Assembly (NCBI RefSeq): GCF_943737005.1
Contig: NZ_CALSFU010000001.1
Location: 186,001 to 250,000, forward strand
Origin: Achromobacter sp. Marseille-Q4962
GTDB lineage: Bacteria > Pseudomonadota > Gammaproteobacteria > Burkholderiales > Burkholderiaceae_B
Direction of reading: 5' to 3'
Length of the DNA: 64,000 nucleotides
This document shows, piece by piece, positions 39,620 through 52,224 of this stretch; the stretch's first letter is position 1; every line of letters starts with the position of its first letter. A program made the position numbers and the translations under genes. Under the pieces are notes generated by a model. It was not told the origin of the DNA. It searched no databases and saw only the letters and a list, made by a program, of their open reading frames with translations.

Positions 39620-40594
39620 TCAGCGCCCGAGATCGTCGTCCATATAGGCGCGAACGATGGCGGCGAAGTCGCCGTCGCCCTTGAATCCCAGCCGTTCGGC
39701 CCGCGCCGTGTCCCAGCGCGCGGGCCAGCTCCCCACGATGCGTTCCACGCGCTCGTCGGCCTGCCAGCGGATGCGCGACGCCGTTTCTTCGCCCGCGATG
39801 TCGCGCAGGGCCTGCACCATATCGGCCACCGTGACCGACACGCCGGGAAGATTGATGGGGCGGCGGTCGGCCGCCGCATGGGCGGGCAGTTCCGCGCCCG
39901 CCACCAGCGCCTGCACGGCGCGGCGCGGCGACAGCAGCCACAGCCGGGTGCCCGCCGCCACGGGGCAGATCGCGGATTCGCCATTGAGCGGCTCGCGGAT
40001 GATGCCGCTCGCGAACGAAGAAGCCGCCGCATTGGGCCGGCCCGGCCGCACGCTGATGGTGGGCAGGCGCAGCGTCCATCCGTCGACGAAGCCCCGCCGC
40101 GTGCAGTCGGCCAGCAGCAGTTCGGCCATGGCCTTCTGCGCGCCGTAGGACGACTGCGGGTTGAGCGCGGTGTCGTCCCGCACCACCTCCGGCAGCGCGC
40201 CGCCGTATACCGCCACCGAACTGGTGAACACCACGCGCGGGCAATGGCCCAGCTGGCGGCAGCGCTCCAGCAGCGCCCGCGATGCGTCGAGATTGATGCG
40301 CATGCCCAGGTCGAAGTCGGCCTCGGCCTGCCCGCTCACCACCGCGGCCAGGTGGAAGATCACGCGCGTCTTCGCGTCGATGGCGCGCTCCAGCACGGCC
40401 GGGTCGGAGATGTCGCCCGCCATGGCCCGCACTCTGGCGTCGCCGAAGTCGGGGGCGGCGGCGAGATCCAGCAGATCGATGCGGGCAATGGGTTCCAGCG
40501 AGCCGTCTTCGCGCCGCAGCCCGCCCTGGGCCAGCAACTGGCGGGCCAGGCGCTGGCCCAGGAAACCGGCGCCGCCGGTAATCAGGATATTCAT
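39620..40594 (-). CDS. denD: D-erythronate dehydrogenase-like SDR (NAD-dependent epimerase family)
   Basis: A 324-residue extended short-chain dehydrogenase. The nucleotide motif TGGAGFLGQRLARQL is at about residue 6, the acidic DLLD after beta-2 suggests NAD, and the catalytic YGAQK (Tyr-x-x-x-Lys) is at about 170 with an upstream Ser in FTSSVAVYGG. In otn clusters this type oxidises D-erythronate to 2-oxo-tetronate. It lies between otnC and ltnD. Confidence 0.83.
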   Translation of the reverse strand: MNILITGGAGFLGQRLARQLLAQGGLRREDGSLEPIARIDLLDLAAAPDFGDARVRAMAGDISDPAVLERAIDAKTRVIFHLAAVVSGQAEADFDLGMRINLDASRALLERCRQLGHCPRVVFTSSVAVYGGALPEVVRDDTALNPQSSYGAQKAMAELLLADCTRRGFVDGWTLRLPTISVRPGRPNAAASSFASGIIREPLNGESAICPVAAGTRLWLLSPRRAVQALVAGAELPAHAAADRRPINLPGVSVTVADMVQALRDIAGEETASRIRWQADERVERIVGSWPARWDTARAERLGFKGDGDFAAIVRAYMDDDLGR

Positions 40595-40678
40595 GGAATG
40601 TGCTCGGAAAGCGGCGCCTCGGGCGCCGGACAGGACGGAAAGAAAAAGAGAACGCGGAGCGCAGACATGCCCGGCCGC

Positions 40679-41317
40679 TCAGTCGCGCGCGCCGAAAACG
40701 GCGCGCAATTCCTCGATGGCCGCGGGCGGCAGCGGCTCGGGGCGGGGCGAGGTCATGAGCCACAGACGCGCGGTTTCCTCCAGCTCCTCCAGCGCGTGCG
40801 CGGCCTGCGACACCGAGCGCTCCCACACGATGGGGCCCAGCCGCTCGAAAAGCGCGCCGCGCACCCTGCCCGCCAACGCCGCCACCTGCGCGGCCGCCTG
40901 CGGATCGCCCGGCCGCCGGTAGCGGACCAGCGGGATGCGCCCCACTTTCATGACCTGATAAGGCGTGATCGGCGGCAGCACCTCGTCTTCGCGCCACACG
41001 CCGGCCAGGGTCAGCGCCACCAGGTGCGTGGAATGGGTGTGGACGATGCCGCGCGCCGAGGGATCGGCCGCATAGACGCCCCGGTGCAGCGCCAGCGTCT
41101 TGGAAGGCCTGCCGCCCGAAACCGGATTGCCGCCTGCATCCACCTTGGCCAGCTCGGCGGGATCGAGCCGGCCCAGGCAGGCGTCGGTGGGCGTGATGAG
41201 CCAGCCATCGTCCAGGCGCGCGCTGATATTACCGGCGGACCCGACCGTATAGCCGCGGTTGTAGAGACTCGCTCCCACGGCGCAGATTTCCTCGCGGATG
41301 CGGGACTCCTGGCTCAT
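40679..41317 (-). CDS. otnC: 3-oxo-tetronate 4-phosphate decarboxylase (class II aldolase/adducin family)
   Basis: A 212-residue zinc lyase. The metal site is GIVHTHSTHLVALTLAG (about residues 91-107) and the phosphate loop resembles GSAGNISARLDDGWLITPTD (about 26-45). It splits 3-oxo-tetronate 4-phosphate to dihydroxyacetone phosphate and CO2. The ATG at 41317 has GGAG eight bases upstream and gives the usual family length; an upstream ATG at 41347 and a longer frame exist but are less likely. It is the first gene of the operon. Confidence 0.87.
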   Translation of the reverse strand: MSQESRIREEICAVGASLYNRGYTVGSAGNISARLDDGWLITPTDACLGRLDPAELAKVDAGGNPVSGGRPSKTLALHRGVYAADPSARGIVHTHSTHLVALTLAGVWREDEVLPPITPYQVMKVGRIPLVRYRRPGDPQAAAQVAALAGRVRGALFERLGPIVWERSVSQAAHALEELEETARLWLMTSPRPEPLPPAAIEELRAVFGARD

Positions 41318-41379
41318 GCCGCGCTCCGGCGCGATAAAGCGCGGCATCGCCTCGGGGCCTGCGTCATGCTCGTCTCCTC

Positions 41380-41398
41380 GATGATTTATCGGATCATC
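41380..41398 (-). promoter_or_regulatory. Inverted repeat upstream of the tetronate operon
   Basis: GATGAT and ATCATC with a 7-base gap lie 63 bases upstream of the otnC start, in an AT-rich patch. This is the shape of a GntR/FadR-type operator. No regulator gene is adjacent. Confidence 0.45.
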
Positions 41399-41503
41399 AT
41401 ACAAATTTGGCGACAAGGCGGCACGCGGAGTAACCCTGAAACCCCTGGCCACGCCCCTCGCGGCAGCCTCTCGCCCCGTATCGTCTCGGACGAACGGACG
41501 CGC

Positions 41504-42574
41504 TCAGAGACTGCGCGCCCTCAGCGCGGCGGCGCCCAGCGCGCTTGGCCGGCGCCCTCGAGCGAAGGGCCGTCCGCGCTCATGAACGGACGGCGCGGCG
41601 CCATGAGGGCTGGTGGCGGACTGGCGCGCCGGCCGCGCCCGATAGGCCGCCAGCGCCGCGAGGCAGGCATCGCGCACCCGGTGCGGAACAATGGAGTCGA
41701 TGTTGTCCGAGCCGTCGTCCGGCACCACGTCGCGGGCATGATCGCGCCGCCAGAACCATTCGGGATTGGGCTCGTTGAAAACGCCCACGTATGGCACGCC
41801 GGCCGCCTGCGCGATGTGCGAAGGGCCGCAGTCGTTGGCCACGATCAAACGGGCGGGCAGCATCATGGCCGCCAGCTCCGGCACGGAGCGGCAATGCTCG
41901 ATGCGGAAATCGGGGCGCGCCAGCGCGCGCAGCAGGGCCAGCTCCCGCGCCTCGTCGGGCCCCAGCACGAAGGTGAATCGCGCGTCCGGCCCCAGCGCGG
42001 GCTTGAGCAGGCCGGCCAGCGCGATGTAGCGCCCGATGTCCCAGCGCTTGAACGCGCCCGAACCGCCGCCCGGAATGAAGACCACGTCGGCGGGGGCCAC
42101 CCGGCCGCGCACGCGCGCGGCAAGCGCGCCGAAACACTGCCTGGCGGCGGTTTCCGGATCCACCGGACGATAGGTCGAGAGCATGCGCAGGCCCGACAGG
42201 CCGATGTACTCGGACTCGTCTTTGACGTGATGGTGCGTCCACACCGCGTCGGTGAGCCGCGCATGGCGGTAGCCCATGCGCAGGGGCGGGCGGCGCAGCA
42301 GATTGATCAGGCCGAAGCGCTCGCTGGTGTGATGGAGGTTGACCGACATCATCGCGTGGCGCGGCAGGCTGGCGAGCTGGCGGCGAAAGTCCGGCGCCAT
42401 GACGAACTCGTCCACCCACGGCAGGTCGCGGTAGAAACTGCCCACGTCATACTTGGACACCACGCGCAGCCGCTTGCGCGGCCACCATTGCGCGAGCTGG
42501 TACAGCGTGGGAAACGCCACGATCTGGTCGCCGTAGCGAAAATGGCTGCGCAGGAAAACAACGATATCGGACAT
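41504..42574 (-). CDS. Glycosyltransferase family 9 (heptosyltransferase-like)
   Basis: A 356-residue GT-B glycosyltransferase. The N-terminal segment VVFLRSHFRYGDQIVAFPTL (about residues 4-23) and the donor-site region VVFIPGGGSGAFKRW (about 167) plus LIVANDCGPSHIAQAAGVPYVGVF (about 245-268, split motif of ADP-heptose binding) are typical. It probably adds a sugar to the lipopolysaccharide core, though no LPS genes are adjacent. The C-terminal 40 residues are basic and low in complexity. ATG at 42574 chosen by alignment; ribosome site weak. Confidence 0.85.
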   Translation of the reverse strand: MSDIVVFLRSHFRYGDQIVAFPTLYQLAQWWPRKRLRVVSKYDVGSFYRDLPWVDEFVMAPDFRRQLASLPRHAMMSVNLHHTSERFGLINLLRRPPLRMGYRHARLTDAVWTHHHVKDESEYIGLSGLRMLSTYRPVDPETAARQCFGALAARVRGRVAPADVVFIPGGGSGAFKRWDIGRYIALAGLLKPALGPDARFTFVLGPDEARELALLRALARPDFRIEHCRSVPELAAMMLPARLIVANDCGPSHIAQAAGVPYVGVFNEPNPEWFWRRDHARDVVPDDGSDNIDSIVPHRVRDACLAALAAYRARPARQSATSPHGAAPSVHERGRPFARGRRPSALGAAALRARSL

Positions 42575-42969
<395 letters not shown>

Positions 42970-43032
42970 ATTCCGATGCAGTGGTTTCCTGCGGTTTTAG
43001 TACACGGGAAAACCGCCTGCTCGTCTTTTTCG

Positions 43033-43998
43033 CTAGCGATCTCTGTTCACCGCGAAAGCGCAGAATTCTAGCAGAGATTTTCGGTAAATGGAAGCGGGGT
43101 AGCAGGAAAGCGCATCGCTGGCCAGCCTGGCTTCGGCCTCGGCGGCCTTCATGGCGTGGTCCAGCGCGTCGGTGGCCTGGATGGCGGCCGCCACGGCGGC
43201 GAAGTCGGCATCGCCCGTGCGGATGGCATCGCGGATCAGTTGCTGCTGCTGCGGGGTGCCCACTTCCATGACGCGGATGAGCGGCAGGGTCGGCTTGCCT
43301 TCGCGCAGGTCGTCGCCCACGTTCTTGCCCAGGGCGGCCGCATCGCCACGGTAGTCGAGCACGTCGTCCACGATCTGGAAGGCCGTGCCGACGTGGCGGC
43401 CATAGGCCGCGGCCGCGTCTTCCTGTTCGGGCGTGGCGCCGGCCAGCACGGCGCCCACCCGGGCGGCCGCCTCGAACAGCTTGGCCGTCTTGTAGCGCAC
43501 GACCTGCAGGTAGCGCTCCTGCGAAACGTCGGGGTCGTGTACGTTGAGCAGTTGCAGCACCTCGCCTTCGGCGATGACGGTGGTGGCCTCCGACAGAATG
43601 CTCATGATGCGCATCGAGTCCGCCTCGACCATCATCTCGAACGACCGGGAATACAGGTAGTCGCCCACCAGCACGCTGGCCGCGTTGCCGAACACGGCGT
43701 TGGCCGTCTCGCGCCCGCGGCGCAGGTCCGACTCGTCCACCACGTCGTCGTGCAGCAGCGTGGCGGTATGGATGAATTCGACCACGGCGGCCAGCAGGTG
43801 GTGCCGCTCGCCCTCGTAGCCCAGCGCGCGCGCCACCATGAGCACCAGGGCCGGACGCATGCGCTTGCCGCCCGCCCCGATGATGTAGTCGCCTATCGTA
43901 CGGATCAGCACCACATCGGAATTCAGCCGCTGGCGGATGACCGCGTCGACGGCTTTCATGTCGTCAGCTATGGGGGCAATGAGCGCGGGGAGATTCAA
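43033..43998 (-). CDS. ispB: Octaprenyl diphosphate synthase
   Basis: A 321-residue trans-prenyltransferase making the ubiquinone side chain. The first Asp-rich motif is LLHDDVVDESDLRRG (about residues 78-92), the second is QIVDDVLDYRG (about 206), and GAGGKRMRPALVL (about 42) is also typical. The start is TTG at 43998: MNL...ADDMKAVDAV aligns from its first residue with the E. coli enzyme. It is divergent from rplU. Confidence 0.93.
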   Translation of the reverse strand: MNLPALIAPIADDMKAVDAVIRQRLNSDVVLIRTIGDYIIGAGGKRMRPALVLMVARALGYEGERHHLLAAVVEFIHTATLLHDDVVDESDLRRGRETANAVFGNAASVLVGDYLYSRSFEMMVEADSMRIMSILSEATTVIAEGEVLQLLNVHDPDVSQERYLQVVRYKTAKLFEAAARVGAVLAGATPEQEDAAAAYGRHVGTAFQIVDDVLDYRGDAAALGKNVGDDLREGKPTLPLIRVMEVGTPQQQQLIRDAIRTGDADFAAVAAAIQATDALDHAMKAAEAEARLASDALSCYPASIYRKSLLEFCAFAVNRDR

Positions 43999-44494
43999 GA
44001 CGTATCCGGAGAGTGAAGCGAGCCAGGGTAGGCTCTTGCCGCAAGGCCGCCACGGGGCGGGGGATTCGACCAGCGATTATACGGGCTGCGACCGGATCGT
44101 TCCGGCTCCGGCCGCGCCGGCGTTCGCCGCGCGGGCGGCTGCCCGCCCGATGCGCGCGCGCCACGGCTAAGCCCTTAGTGGGCAAGGTCTTTTTGACTTT
44201 TTCCACAGGCGCGGCTAGAATTTCCGATTCGGCTAGCAATGGCCGGAATTGCGTCGGCTGCGGGCGTTTGCCTGGGCGGGTGCGCGGAAAGCCGCAGGCA
44301 GGGGCCAGGCATTGTGTCCGGAGGCGCCAGTTGAAAGCCCGCGGCAAATCCGAGGCCCAAGCCGGGAATCCCGAACAAACCCGGGATGTCCGGCCCGGAT
44401 GCCTATCTCGGATACCCAACCCGGATACCCGAACCTGGCTTCCGAAACTTCCGCGAGCGCCCCACAGCCATTACCCATTTAAGGAAATACCCCC
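43999..44494 (+). other. Divergent regulatory region and long leader of rplU
   Basis: No gene seen in 496 bases. A strong promoter for rplU lies at 44193-44221, leaving a leader of about 265 bases. Within 44383-44435 imperfect repeats of the word CCGGATACCC occur (CCCGGGATGTCC, CCCGGATGCC, TCGGATACCC, CCGGATACCC). Confidence 0.55.
44193..44221 (+). promoter_or_regulatory. Promoter of the rplU-rpmA operon
   Basis: TTGACT (44193-44198) and TAGAAT (44216-44221) with a 17-base spacer, close to the sigma-70 consensus and the strongest match in the region. Confidence 0.75.
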
Positions 44495-44806
44495 ATGTAC
44501 GCGGTCATAAAAACCGGCGGCAAGCAATATCGTGTTGCTGCTGGCGAAAAACTCAAGATAGAACAGATACCGGCTGACATTGGGCAAGAAATCACCCTGG
44601 ACCAGGTGTTGTCCGTGGGCGAAGGCGACCAGCTCAAGGTTGGCACGCCCCTCGTCTCGGGCGCCGTGGTCAAGGCGACGGTTCTTGCGCAAGGCCGCCA
44701 CGACAAGGTCAAGATCTTCAAGATGCGCCGTCGCAAGCACTATCAGAAGCATCAGGGCCACCGTCAGAACTACACCGAAATCCGCATCGAAGCCATCACG
44801 GCCTGA
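44495..44806 (+). CDS. rplU: Ribosomal protein bL21
   Basis: A 103-residue 50S subunit protein. [20 protein letters not shown] at the start and [20 protein letters not shown] (about 76-95) are the family signatures. It is followed by rpmA after 33 bases, the invariable bacterial arrangement. Confidence 0.98.
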   Translation: MYAVIKTGGKQYRVAAGEKLKIEQIPADIGQEITLDQVLSVGEGDQLKVGTPLVSGAVVKATVLAQGRHDKVKIFKMRRRKHYQKHQGHRQNYTEIRIEAITA

Positions 44807-44839
44807 TCGGATCCGGCACCACATTAGCAGGAGCTAAAC

Positions 44840-46413
<1,574 letters not shown>

Positions 46414-46483
46414 GCCATAATCGCATTCCTTCCGATCGGGTTTTTTCGCGCCGCAGTCCGTTTACACGCAGTACGCCGTCATC

Positions 46484-47623
46484 ATGTCCGTCGAATCCGC
46501 TTCCTCCGTGTCCGTCGTCGCCAGCGCCCAGCGGCTGGTCGCCAAGGTCGGTTCCTCGCTGGTCACCAATGAAGGGCGCGGCCTGGACCGCGCCGCCGTG
46601 GCGCACTGGGCCGCGCAGATCGCCGCGCTGCGCAAGCACGGCAGGCAGGTGGTGCTGGTGTCCAGCGGCGCCATCGCCGAAGGCATGGCGCGCCTGGGAT
46701 GGCGCAAGCGTCCGTCGGTCATGCACGAGCTGCAGGCTGCGGCCGCCGTCGGGCAGATGGGTCTTTGCCAGGCCTACGAGGCCGCCTTCGCCGAACATGG
46801 CCTGCGCACGGCCCAGATCCTGCTGACGCACGAAGACCTGGCCGACCGGCACCGCTACCTGAACGCGCGCAGCACGCTGTTCGCCCTGCTGCGCATGGGC
46901 GTGGTGCCCATCGTCAACGAGAACGACACCGTGGTCACCGACGAGATCCGGCTGGGCGACAACGACACGCTGGGCGCGCTGGTGACGAATCTCATCGAAG
47001 CCGATGCGCTCATCATTCTTACCGATCAGCGCGGCCTGTACGACGCCGATCCGCGCAAGAACCCGGACGCGCGATTTCTCTCGCACGTGCAGGCCGGCGA
47101 CCCGGCCCTGGAAGCCATGGCGGGCGGCGCCGGCACGGGCATCGGCACGGGCGGCATGCTGACCAAGGTGCTGGCGGCCAAGCGTGCCGCGCACAGCGGC
47201 GCCCACACCGTGATCGCCTCGGGGCGCGAGCGCAACGTGCTGACGCGGCTGGCCGAAGGCGAATGCATAGGCACCGAACTGCGGGCCGTGCTGCCAGTGT
47301 GGTCGGCGCGCAAGCAGTGGCTCGCCGATCACCTGCGGCTGCGCGGCCGCGTGGTGCTCGACGACGGCGCCGTGCAGGCGCTGCTGCAAGACGGCAAGAG
47401 CCTGCTGCCCATCGGCGTCACCGCCGTGGAAGGCGAGTTCGGGCGCGGCGACGTGGTGTCGTGCGTGGACGGCGCCGGCCGCGAATGCGCGCGCGGACTC
47501 ATCAATTACTCATCGGCGGACACCCGCCGCATCCTGCGCCAGCCATCGAGCCAGATCGCGCGCATCCTGGGCAGCATGACCGACCCGGAACTCATGCACC
47601 GCGACAACATGGTAGTGCTGTAG
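46484..47623 (+). CDS. proB: Glutamate 5-kinase
   Basis: A 379-residue enzyme of proline synthesis, phosphorylating glutamate to gamma-glutamyl phosphate. The amino-acid kinase domain has [13 protein letters not shown] (about residue 25), [11 protein letters not shown] (about 59) and [15 protein letters not shown] (about 220). A C-terminal PUA domain begins about 290 ([14 protein letters not shown]). proA is not adjacent. Confidence 0.96.
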   Translation: MSVESASSVSVVASAQRLVAKVGSSLVTNEGRGLDRAAVAHWAAQIAALRKHGRQVVLVSSGAIAEGMARLGWRKRPSVMHELQAAAAVGQMGLCQAYEAAFAEHGLRTAQILLTHEDLADRHRYLNARSTLFALLRMGVVPIVNENDTVVTDEIRLGDNDTLGALVTNLIEADALIILTDQRGLYDADPRKNPDARFLSHVQAGDPALEAMAGGAGTGIGTGGMLTKVLAAKRAAHSGAHTVIASGRERNVLTRLAEGECIGTELRAVLPVWSARKQWLADHLRLRGRVVLDDGAVQALLQDGKSLLPIGVTAVEGEFGRGDVVSCVDGAGRECARGLINYSSADTRRILRQPSSQIARILGSMTDPELMHRDNMVVL

Positions 47624-47699
47624 CGGGTGGTGCTGCCGCGCCGCCGGCCGAAGCGTCCGCCCGCGCGGCAGCGGGGCGAAGCATGAGCGGCGCGTGCGT

Positions 47700-48398
47700 T
47701 CAGGCCTCGACGATCGCTTCGCAGAACTCGGCCTGTGCAGGCAGCATCATGTAGCCCCAACCCCGCACGGCGACCACCGGCAGGTCGATGTTCAGCCGGC
47801 GGGCCTTGCTGCGCAGGCGCGATACCAGCACGTCGACCCGTCGCGCGCCGTCGTGAGCGGCTTCGGAACAAGATGGAAAGAAGCGTTCGCGCGCCAGGCA
47901 CTGGCCCGGCGCGTTCAGCAGGCGGATGAAAAAGGCACGCTCGTTCGCGGTGAGGGGCAGCCGCTCGCCGGCGGGCCCGGCCAGCACGCTGGCCTGCCCG
48001 TCCACGTGCCAGCACGGGGCGGGGCCGGGCACGGCTCGCCGGCGCCCGCTCAGGTTGCGCAGCAGCGCGTCCCATTCGCGCGCCTCGATGGCGGCGGACA
48101 GGCAGGTGTCGGCCCCGGCATCGAGCGCGGCAATACGCTGGCAGGCGCTGGCGTGGGCCTGCCATACCAGGGCGGCGCCCGGCGCGGCCTGGCGCAAGGC
48201 GGCAATGCGCTGCGGGATCTGCTCGCACTCGCCCTGCACGACGACCGCTTCGGCGCTGAAATTGCGCAGGTCGGCGAATACGCGCTCCCAGGATTGGTAT
48301 TCGACGACACGCCAGCGATAACCGCGCAATGCCTGCGCAAGCGCGGCGTCGGCCGCGTTGTGGATCTGCACCATGAAGACGCAGCCCGTTTGCCGCAT
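47700..48398 (-). CDS. Winged-helix transcriptional regulator with degenerate receiver-like N-terminus
   Basis: A 232-residue protein. The C-terminal domain (about 135-222) is an OmpR/PhoB-type winged helix, with LTANERAFFIRLLNAPGQC, ARRVDVLVSRLRSKARRL and VRGWGYMM. The N-terminal 120 residues have the size and order of a receiver, ending in a LDAGADTCL segment, but lack the Asp cluster and clear phosphorylation site. The ATG at 48398 has AGGAG with 8-base spacing. It is divergent from the XRE regulator gene, and a 16-bp palindrome overlaps its predicted transcription start. No kinase gene is nearby. Confidence 0.75.
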   Translation of the reverse strand: MRQTGCVFMVQIHNAADAALAQALRGYRWRVVEYQSWERVFADLRNFSAEAVVVQGECEQIPQRIAALRQAAPGAALVWQAHASACQRIAALDAGADTCLSAAIEAREWDALLRNLSGRRRAVPGPAPCWHVDGQASVLAGPAGERLPLTANERAFFIRLLNAPGQCLARERFFPSCSEAAHDGARRVDVLVSRLRSKARRLNIDLPVVAVRGWGYMMLPAQAEFCEAIVEA

Positions 48399-48417
48399 GG
48401 GATGTCTCCTACGCTCA

Positions 48418-48463
48418 TATCACCTAGGTGATAGTTATAACCACCAACGTGTTTCAGCGGCAA
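48418..48463 (-). promoter_or_regulatory. 16-bp palindromic operator and promoter between divergent regulators
   Basis: TATCACCTAGGTGATA (48418-48433) is a perfect palindrome. A minus-strand promoter TTGCCG (48463-48458) and TATAAC (48439-48434), spacer 18, would start transcription inside it. This is the expected geometry for repression by a dimeric regulator such as the adjacent XRE protein. Confidence 0.7.
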
Positions 48464-48477
48464 GCTTCAATCGACGC

Positions 48478-48927
48478 GTGAGAACATTTTCGGACCGACT
48501 GAAGCATGCCCGGCTTTTGCGTGGCTACACGCAAAAGGATCTTGCGCGGCTGTCGCGCCTGTCGCAAAGCGCCATCGGCAGTTACGAGAGCGGGCTGCGC
48601 CAATCCAGCCGCTCGCTGCGCAAGCTGGCGCACGTGCTGAAGGTCGAGGTGGAGTGGCTGGAAACGGGCAAGGGCCCCATGGAGCCGCCGCTCGAAAGCT
48701 ACGATCTGAGCAATACGCTGCCGCCCGTCATCGTGGCCGACTCGGCCAACCGCACAAGCCGGCGCCCGCGTCCGCAGGCGCCGTGGCCCTTCCCCAATAT
48801 CTCTCCTTCGCGGTTCGACGCGCTGTCTCCCGCCGAGCGCCTGCTGCTCGAGGAACTGAACAAGACTTTTCTCGATACCGTGCAGGCGCAGCGGACGCCG
48901 CGTCCGCGCGGCCGCAAATCCGGCTGA
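48478..48927 (+). CDS. XRE-family helix-turn-helix regulator
   Basis: A 149-residue regulator if started at the GTG at 48478. The Cro/CI-type helix-turn-helix covers about residues 3-60 (TFSDRLKHARLLRGYTQKDL, SAIGSYESG, ADVLKV-like LAHVLKVEVEWLETG). The C-terminal part is Pro/Arg-rich with an amphipathic helix SPAERLLLEELNKTFLDTV. The frame is open further upstream through the operator, but the HTH opening MRTFSDRLKHAR fits the later start. It probably represses itself and the divergent winged-helix gene. Confidence 0.75.
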   Translation: MRTFSDRLKHARLLRGYTQKDLARLSRLSQSAIGSYESGLRQSSRSLRKLAHVLKVEVEWLETGKGPMEPPLESYDLSNTLPPVIVADSANRTSRRPRPQAPWPFPNISPSRFDALSPAERLLLEELNKTFLDTVQAQRTPRPRGRKSG

Positions 48928-48950
48928 GCACGCCGCCGTCCGGCGCGCCA

Positions 48951-48984
48951 ATGCAAAACCCGGCCTGACGGCCGGGTTTTGCAT
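48951..48984. terminator. Bidirectional rho-independent terminator
   Basis: Perfect 15-bp stem ATGCAAAACCCGGCC with loop TGAC. It has TTTT on each strand and separates the convergent XRE and lipoprotein genes. Confidence 0.85.
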
Positions 48985-49008
48985 TGAGAGCCCCGCGCGC
49001 TCGAGGAA

Positions 49009-49578
49009 TCAGGGCTTGGAAGCGGGCGCGGGCGCCGTGGGAGCGCCGGCCGGCGGCGGGGCGTCGCCGCGAATCTTGGCCGCGATTTCGGAGGCCGCCT
49101 GGGCCGAGGATACGCTGAACGCCAGCACGCCGCGGTTGAGCGGCTCGCCGATGCGCGGCGCGGCGATGAGTTCGCGGTCGATCACGAGCGCGAGCATGTT
49201 GCCCACGTTCTTGGTGCTCACTTCGGTCAGCTTGCGCGCGCCGGCTTCGGAAAAGCGCAGACCCACGAAGTTCTTGCCCTGGCGGTCGACCAGGGCCGCC
49301 GCTTCGGTGAGGTCGGCGCGCGTCAGTACGGGCTGCTGCTGCATGTACAGCTTGCCGTCGGGCAGGCTGACTTCGACCAGGCCCGGCGCCGACTGCGTCT
49401 GCGCGACATAGAACTCCACCGTGGAAGCAGTGGCCGGAGAGCTCGCCGGGGCCTGCTGCTGGCCCGCCTGCGGCGTGGCGTCGGCGCCGGAGCTCTTAGT
49501 CGGGGCGGTCTTGCAACCCGCAAGCGCCAAAGTCACGACCATGAGGGCGGGCGCCAGTTTGCGTAGTGTCAGTTGCAT
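49009..49578 (-). CDS. Lipoprotein with a SecD P1-head-like domain
   Basis: A 189-residue lipoprotein: lipobox LALAGC with Cys22, then a Ser/Ala/Pro/Gln linker to about 50. Residues 53-165 resemble the P1 head subdomain of SecD (GLRFSEAGARKLTEVSTKNVGNMLALVIDRELIAAPRI), but no SecD membrane domain is present. The tail is Pro/Ala rich. It should sit in the inner or outer membrane facing the periplasm; Asp is not at +2 (Lys), so outer membrane sorting is more likely. Role unknown; an adaptor in protein export is speculation. Confidence 0.78.
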   Translation of the reverse strand: MQLTLRKLAPALMVVTLALAGCKTAPTKSSGADATPQAGQQQAPASSPATASTVEFYVAQTQSAPGLVEVSLPDGKLYMQQQPVLTRADLTEAAALVDRQGKNFVGLRFSEAGARKLTEVSTKNVGNMLALVIDRELIAAPRIGEPLNRGVLAFSVSSAQAASEIAAKIRGDAPPPAGAPTAPAPASKP

Positions 49579-49763
49579 GCTCGATTCCTTCTTTAATGGA
49601 CTAAGAAGCCGGACGGCTTTGCGGCGTCCGGCGCACTGAAAAAAGTGTACAGAAGCTGAAAGGCGGTGTGGCCGCAGACTGATTCCAAATGTAAAGCGTT
49701 AATACGACCCGCGGATTGCAGCGTGCGTAGCCGCCCCGCGCGCGCAGGCTCTATACTTCGGCT

Positions 49764-51843
<2,080 letters not shown>

Positions 51844-52224
51844 GGGCCTGCTGAAGCGGAGTTTGCGGGTCTGCCGGGGCGCGGCTTGGGTTCTTGGGCC
51901 GCCCGGCACTCGAACCTCGACCGCCGGCCGGGACGGGCCGCGTGCCTGGGGGTTGCGCCACGGGCGCAGGCGGAGGGGGAATCCTGCGACGCCCGCCCCG
52001 CACCGGCCGCGCGAGCGGCCTTGCGGGGCTCGCGCGGCGTCTTGCGTCGTGATGATGACGCTTCGCGTGCGGCATGGGCGCCGGTTTGGCGTCCGCCTCT
52101 TTGGAGGCAGTCAAGCCGGGCTGACATGGCGGGTCCGCCGGCATCCCTCCGCAGTCTCGCCCGCGCACGCTCTCCCGATGCGCGCCAGCGCGCATGCCAG
52201 ACTGACATCCGGGCGCCCGAAAAC
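51844..52224. other. Intergenic region between convergent thiC and the oxidase gene
   Basis: 381 GC-rich bases in which I see no gene, no clear terminator with a T-run and no repeat. Open frames on both strands here have no ribosome site and a composition like antisense noise. Confidence 0.5.

Noticed and set aside
48358-48477. Longer form of the XRE regulator
   Set aside because: An earlier start would place the palindromic operator inside the coding region and overlap the divergent gene; the HTH domain begins right after the GTG at 48478.
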